Shown here piece after piece: positions 60,418 through 64,000 of a stretch of DNA of 64,000 nucleotides (position 1 is its first letter; every line of letters starts with the position of its first letter). The notes under the pieces were generated by a model that was given only the letters and a program-made list of their open reading frames with translations, searched no databases and was not told the origin of the DNA. This stretch comes from WRCA01 sp050943575 (lineage in GTDB: Bacteria; Pseudomonadota; Alphaproteobacteria; Rs-D84), in the NCBI GenBank assembly GCA_050943575.1, contig JBMNPL010000002.1, positions 1 through 64,000 of the forward strand, given 5' to 3'. The position numbers and the translations under genes were made by a program.

Positions 60418-61854
60418 TCACTCACAATTAGTTTGTCCATTTATTTTACATTGCTTTATGTTTATACGACGCTCTAATCTTTGCCAAAAAACGAACTGAC
60501 AAACAATGTTTTGAGATATGGAATTTGAATTATATGCCGGGGCTGAAGGTAAAGAAGAAATTATTGTTTTACAACTAACTACTTCACCATCATCTAGATC
60601 TGGATTTTTAAGTATTTGAAATTCATCATTATTTATTGTATCAGATAAAACATCCGGCAAAACAGAAACACCAGCCGGTCTAATATCCATAACTATTGCG
60701 CCATCAATACCAGATAATAAAGCACTTGAAACCTGATCTCGTAAAGTTATAAATGCTGTGCTTATTTTTTGTGCCTCTATCCCACTTTTTGTCGCATATG
60801 TTAATTCATATTCATCAATAAATACATCTTGACCACGTGATGCGTTTATAAATCCATTTATTTCTATATGTTCTGTATCTATAGAAATATTATTTAAAAT
60901 AACATCACTATGAACATTCCAATCATACATCCCATAAAATCCAGTTCTTCCGACAGACATTGATAAAGAATTTATTAAAGCTGTATTAACATAAACATAA
61001 CCTGGTAATCCATATTTAAACAAATATCGCCCTGATAACGAATTAGTTTTTAAATTACCACGATAAATATTTAATGGATTATCGCCATTGTTTGATTGAA
61101 ATACTGCACGATCAGAAGTTAAATAATTTATTTTATTTTTAAATCTTCTGTTATCACTAGAACCAACAATAGAAAGAGTATTAAAATTTCCATTATTTAA
61201 GTCTGCGTTTTTAGATACTAATGATGTGATATTTTTTATAGAAAAATTTCCCATATTTAAATCTGTATAAAATTTTGACCTATCAGGATCATTCGTTTTT
61301 CGACGAACCAATTCTGAAAAATCATCATTAGTTGATACCAAAACATAAATAGCAGAAATATCCGGTTTTATCCCATAATCTTTTAAATTCTTATTCCATC
61401 CGCCTACCCCTTGTAAAACACCATTCTTATCCGATGTTGCAGCATTAGGCCCAATACGCGATATTAACTCTCTACGTTTTACTTCTGAAAGATCTCCATT
61501 ATGCAAAATTATTAAACTTAATATTTCAGATTCATTTTTCACTGTTAAAAGTGATATTTTTTGTCCTATAATTGTTTGAGGAATAAACCCTAATGGTAAT
61601 CCAAATGGTTCTAATAAATCTGAAAAGTCTTCACCAGCAATATTTTGTTGACCATAAGCAAGATTATCTTTACTTACTCTAATAAATTCTCGAGCAGCAC
61701 GTACCGCACTATTAGTTTGCTGTGCAATCGCATTTAACGAATAGTCATTTTTTCTTGATGATAGTTTTTGTGCCAAAAAAGGCATAAAAATCATAACTAA
61801 AGCAACTGCTAACAAAGCTTGCAGTAAAAAATTTCCACGGGATTCGCTTTGCAA
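60418..61854 (-). CDS. Oversized prepilin-like protein C
   Basis: 478 aa, first gene of the trio. Leader MQSESRG|NFLLQ has Gln instead of Glu at +5, then ALLAVALVMIFMPFLAQ. Middle block ISRIGPNAATSDKNGVLQGVGGWN matches the GTDAAIVES...GGEAISSAGWG region of protein B, so they are homologous. C-terminus has four cysteines (VSCKTIISS, NIVCQF, IKQCKINGQTNCE). The ATG has a run AGGGGGGAC as Shine-Dalgarno. The promoter lies upstream at 61878-61906. Confidence 0.7.
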   Translation of the reverse strand: MQSESRGNFLLQALLAVALVMIFMPFLAQKLSSRKNDYSLNAIAQQTNSAVRAAREFIRVSKDNLAYGQQNIAGEDFSDLLEPFGLPLGFIPQTIIGQKISLLTVKNESEILSLIILHNGDLSEVKRRELISRIGPNAATSDKNGVLQGVGGWNKNLKDYGIKPDISAIYVLVSTNDDFSELVRRKTNDPDRSKFYTDLNMGNFSIKNITSLVSKNADLNNGNFNTLSIVGSSDNRRFKNKINYLTSDRAVFQSNNGDNPLNIYRGNLKTNSLSGRYLFKYGLPGYVYVNTALINSLSMSVGRTGFYGMYDWNVHSDVILNNISIDTEHIEINGFINASRGQDVFIDEYELTYATKSGIEAQKISTAFITLRDQVSSALLSGIDGAIVMDIRPAGVSVLPDVLSDTINNDEFQILKNPDLDDGEVVSCKTIISSLPSAPAYNSNSISQNIVCQFVFWQRLERRINIKQCKINGQTNCE

Positions 61855-61877
61855 AATATGTCCCCCCTACGTATTTG

Positions 61878-61906
61878 ATAATAACTATAAAAAAATTTTA
61901 TTGCAA
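61878..61906 (-). promoter_or_regulatory. Promoter of the prepilin-like operon
   Basis: On the minus strand TTGCAA (61906-61901) and TATTAT (61883-61878), 17 nt apart. The ATG of the first prepilin-like gene (61854) follows 23 nt later, after AGGGGGGAC. The divergent DUF4167 gene starts at 61997. Confidence 0.5.
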
Positions 61907-61996
61907 TTGGTTTTAACACGTTGTAATATCAAAATATCGTGAAGTGATTTAATGATTTACTTACGACTTATTTCCATTATATAAAAAAGAAACAAT

Positions 61997-62293
61997 ATGC
62001 AAAACAATAATAATAAAAAACAAATGTCAGTTGGGCTTATGATTCAACGTTGTCATAGATTGCGTCAAAAACGGAAACAATATATGGACCAAGCCCGCCA
62101 AACAAGCGATTCTATTGAACGTGAAAGAATATTACAAATGGCGGAACATTATGGACGTGTTGTAAACGAAGAACAATCTAAAATAGATACCTCGCGTGAT
62201 CCACGTGATAAATGTAATACAACTTCTGAATCTGTAGAAGAAAAATTAGACGAAGAAGAAAACGGATTTCCCGACTTTATTTCTCAACTATAA
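61997..62293 (+). CDS. DUF4167-family protein
   Basis: 98 aa. The Asn-rich start MQNNNNKKQ followed by VGLMIQRCHRLRQKRKQYMDQARQTS, then ILQMAEHYGRVVNEEQSK, is the DUF4167 layout (Asn-rich N-terminus, 'I..KY..LA.DA...GD.......LQHAEHY.R......'). This family is found almost only in alphaproteobacteria; the function is unknown. The tail is acidic. It lies 9 bases upstream of serS. Confidence 0.75.
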   Translation: MQNNNNKKQMSVGLMIQRCHRLRQKRKQYMDQARQTSDSIERERILQMAEHYGRVVNEEQSKIDTSRDPRDKCNTTSESVEEKLDEEENGFPDFISQL

Positions 62294-62302
62294 GGTTATA
62301 AT

Positions 62303-63586
62303 ATGCTAGATATAAAATTTATTCGCGAAAATCCAAATAAAGTTAAATGGGCTTGTAAGGTTAAAGGGTTTGACGATAATATTGATAAAATTTTAGAATT
62401 AGATAAACGTGTTCGTGCATTAAAAACCAGTACGCAAACAAAAGTTGCTGAAAAAAATAAAATCACTGCACAAATTGCAAATGCGACACAAGACACACGA
62501 ACAACTCTGATTACACAATCAAAACAAATTAATGAACAAATATCTAATGAATTGCAAGAGCTTACAAATGCTGAAACTATACTAAATGAATTACTTTTAT
62601 CTATACCCCAAATTCCTAGTGATAATGCCCCAATTGGTAAAGATGATAATGACAATATAGAAGTTAAACGTATCGGGACACCACGTGAATTTTCTGGATT
62701 TACACTACGTCCACAGTGGGAATTATTAGATATGAACAATTGGTGGATCCCAGAAAAAATCTCCGAAATATGTGGAACCAGAACTTATGCATTAATGGGT
62801 GAAGCAGCAGAACTAGATCTTGCTATACAAACATTTGTTATACAAAAATTAATAACCAAAGGTTTTAAATTTATTCAAGTTCCTGCAATTGTAAAAACTA
62901 AACCGATTTTTGATGCTGGGCATTTTAAAGGTTCCGACCCCAAAATTATGGAAAATGATGTATTTCAATTAACTAGTTTTGATAGATGTTTAGGCGGAAC
63001 TGCAGAAATTGTTTTAAACTCATTACATAATAATGAAATTTTAAACGAAAAACAATTGCCTATTAAATATGTGGGTTTTAGCGAATGTTTCCGTAAAGAA
63101 GCCGGTGCTGCCGGTCGCGATACTCGCGGAATTATGCGTATTCATGAATTTCATAAAGTTGAACAATATGTTTTTTGCACACCTGAACAATCTGACGAAA
63201 TGCACGAACATTTACTAAATAATCTATGTGAAGTTATGGAAGATTTTGAGTTACCTTATCGTGTTTTGGAATGTTGTACTGGTGATATGGGATTTAATAA
63301 AATTAAAATGAATGATGTTGAGGCTTGGGTTCCAAGTGAAGGTCGATATCGAGAATTAGGTAGTTGTTCGTCAATTGGAGAATTTCAAGCACGCAGAACC
63401 AATACTCGTTATCGTGAAAATAGTACAAACGAAATTAAATTCTGCGCAACATTAAACAATACAGGAATTGCACTGCCACGCGCAATTGTGCCAATTATTG
63501 AAAATCATCAAAACGCGGATGGATCTGTTAATATTCCAAAAGCTTTACAACCTTTAATGAGTGGAAGAACTAAAATAGGTGGATAA
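62303..63586 (+). CDS. serS: Seryl-tRNA synthetase
   Basis: 427 aa, standard length. The N-terminal coiled coil (residues about 30-100) binds the long arm of tRNA-Ser, and the class II core contains GTAEIVLNSL, FSECFRKEAGAAGRDTRGIMRIHEFHKVEQ and the motif-3 type LNNTGIALPRAIVPIIEN. It charges tRNA-Ser and tRNA-Sec. Starts MLDIKFIRENPNKVKW. It lies 9 bases after the DUF4167 gene. Confidence 0.96.
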   Translation: MLDIKFIRENPNKVKWACKVKGFDDNIDKILELDKRVRALKTSTQTKVAEKNKITAQIANATQDTRTTLITQSKQINEQISNELQELTNAETILNELLLSIPQIPSDNAPIGKDDNDNIEVKRIGTPREFSGFTLRPQWELLDMNNWWIPEKISEICGTRTYALMGEAAELDLAIQTFVIQKLITKGFKFIQVPAIVKTKPIFDAGHFKGSDPKIMENDVFQLTSFDRCLGGTAEIVLNSLHNNEILNEKQLPIKYVGFSECFRKEAGAAGRDTRGIMRIHEFHKVEQYVFCTPEQSDEMHEHLLNNLCEVMEDFELPYRVLECCTGDMGFNKIKMNDVEAWVPSEGRYRELGSCSSIGEFQARRTNTRYRENSTNEIKFCATLNNTGIALPRAIVPIIENHQNADGSVNIPKALQPLMSGRTKIGG

Positions 63587-63592
63587 AAATGG

Positions 63593-63623
63593 AAAAAGAT
63601 AATTTTCAAAGATTATCTTTTTT
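63593..63623 (+). terminator. AT-rich terminator after serS
   Basis: AAAAAGATAAT (63593-63603), an 8-base loop and ATTATCTTTTT (63612-63622) form a perfect 11-bp stem ending in a T-run, 7 bases after the serS stop. Low GC weakens it, but length and position fit. Confidence 0.55.
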
Positions 63624-63728
63624 CAGAATTATTAATAAATATATAAAACCCTTACACCTATTGAATTAAAAAGATTAGAACAAATAATAAAAACTAAAGT
63701 TTTAAGTAAATAACCGTAGTAATAAAAA

Positions 63729-64000
63729 ATGAAAATTAGAAACATAGCAATTATTGCACACGTTGATCATGGAAAAACAACCCTTGTTGATAATATGTTA
63801 AAACAAGCCGGAACTTTTCGCGATAATGAACGTGTAAATGAACGAGTAATGGATAGCGGTGATATAGAACGCGAACGTGGGATTACTATTTCCGCAAAAC
63901 CAACTAGTATTCTATGGAAAGATTACAAAATCAATATTGTTGATACACCTGGGCATGCTGATTTTGGCGGTGAAGTTGAACGTATTTTAAATATGGTTGA
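63729..64000 (+). CDS. typA: Ribosome-associated GTPase TypA/BipA, partial
   Basis: Starts at the ATG 63729 and runs off the right edge; 90 complete codons are present. The GTPase domain shows G1 IAHVDHGKTT, LVDNMLKQAGTFRDNERVNE, RVMDSGDIERERGITI and G3 DTPGHADFGGEVERIL. MDSGDIERERGIT and FGGEVERIL point to TypA rather than LepA or EF-G. It aids 50S assembly and growth under stress. Confidence 0.92.
   Translation, partial: MKIRNIAIIAHVDHGKTTLVDNMLKQAGTFRDNERVNERVMDSGDIERERGITISAKPTSILWKDYKINIVDTPGHADFGGEVERILNMV

Noticed and set aside
63589..63714. Short open frame after serS (26 codons, extendable to about 41 with one added A)
   Set aside because: It runs straight through the perfect 11-bp terminator stem at 63593-63622 and needs a frameshift to give a longer peptide. 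A non-coding terminator region is simpler.
1..64000. CRISPR arrays, insertion sequences, prophage, tRNA and rRNA genes
   Set aside because: No direct-repeat array, transposase, integrase other than XerD-type, or tRNA-like cloverleaf was seen in the gaps, all of which are short.

Overview
The window is gene-dense, strongly AT-rich bacterial DNA using the standard bacterial code. It holds about 62 genes, no rRNA, tRNA, CRISPR array or insertion sequence that I can see, and no gene-free stretch over 300 bases. The gene families point to an alphaproteobacterium with a reduced genome. The evidence is a DUF4167 protein, an RHH_4 ribbon-helix-helix protein, the Cys-His-rich J-domain family, an alpha-type AddB, sufS-sufT-sufE, a BamF (DUF3035)-like mini-lipoprotein, and rsmI opposite a periplasmic LpoA/YraM-like activator. 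It is clearly Gram-negative (Lol, LptG, Lnt, outer-membrane barrels, Tat, SecDF). A low-GC host- or gut-associated lineage is my guess; the sequence alone does not settle it.

Layout. 1-9876 is one long minus-strand run: sufS-sufT-sufE, ftsL-ftsI, recJ, lolA, tatB-tatC, an NlpD-like amidase activator, then two surface-glycan genes, the last running off the left edge. 9952-10724 holds thioredoxin and a DksA-like protein. 11432-13585 is an unusual tightly packed four-gene operon: membrane protein, degenerate HNH-like protein, SUKH-like protein and RHH protein. 13591-23890 (minus) holds a YbeY-Lnt fusion, ftsK, tatA, a SPOR protein, a VirB2-like pilin, a BamF-like lipoprotein, thrS, hlyIII and gltX. 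23933-27108 holds trmB, a membrane-anchored GH24 lysozyme and rarA. 27129-36985 (minus) holds greA-mutL, yajC-secD-secF-ctpA-pap2, two outer-membrane barrels and a leucine-rich-repeat protein. 37023-39571 (plus) is lptG, a 41-residue membrane peptide, xerD and a J-domain protein. 39594-44956 (minus) holds ftsQ, an FtsA-ribulose-phosphate-epimerase fusion and a huge cysteine-patterned secreted protein. 45546-50503 (plus) holds a secretin-like lipoprotein, lolC/E-lolD and a frameshifted GT61 glycosyltransferase. 50504-54301 (minus) is rsmI-engB-addB, opposite the LpoA-like gene at 54348. 55895-61854 (minus) contains three consecutive oversized prepilin-like proteins, two small secreted or membrane proteins and rluD. 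61997-64000 (plus) is DUF4167, serS and the start of typA.

Themes. Cell-division genes (ftsL, ftsI, ftsQ, ftsA, ftsK) are scattered rather than in one dcw cluster, and two core enzymes (Rpe and YbeY) are fused to envelope or division proteins. Two glycan-transfer genes are each broken by a one-step length change in a homopolymer (T8 and G7), which suggests phase variation or assembly error. Several genes have a -10 box only 7-11 nt before the start codon and no Shine-Dalgarno sequence, suggesting leaderless mRNAs. The pilin-like, secretin-like and VirB2-like genes hint at a surface appendage whose motor genes lie outside the window.
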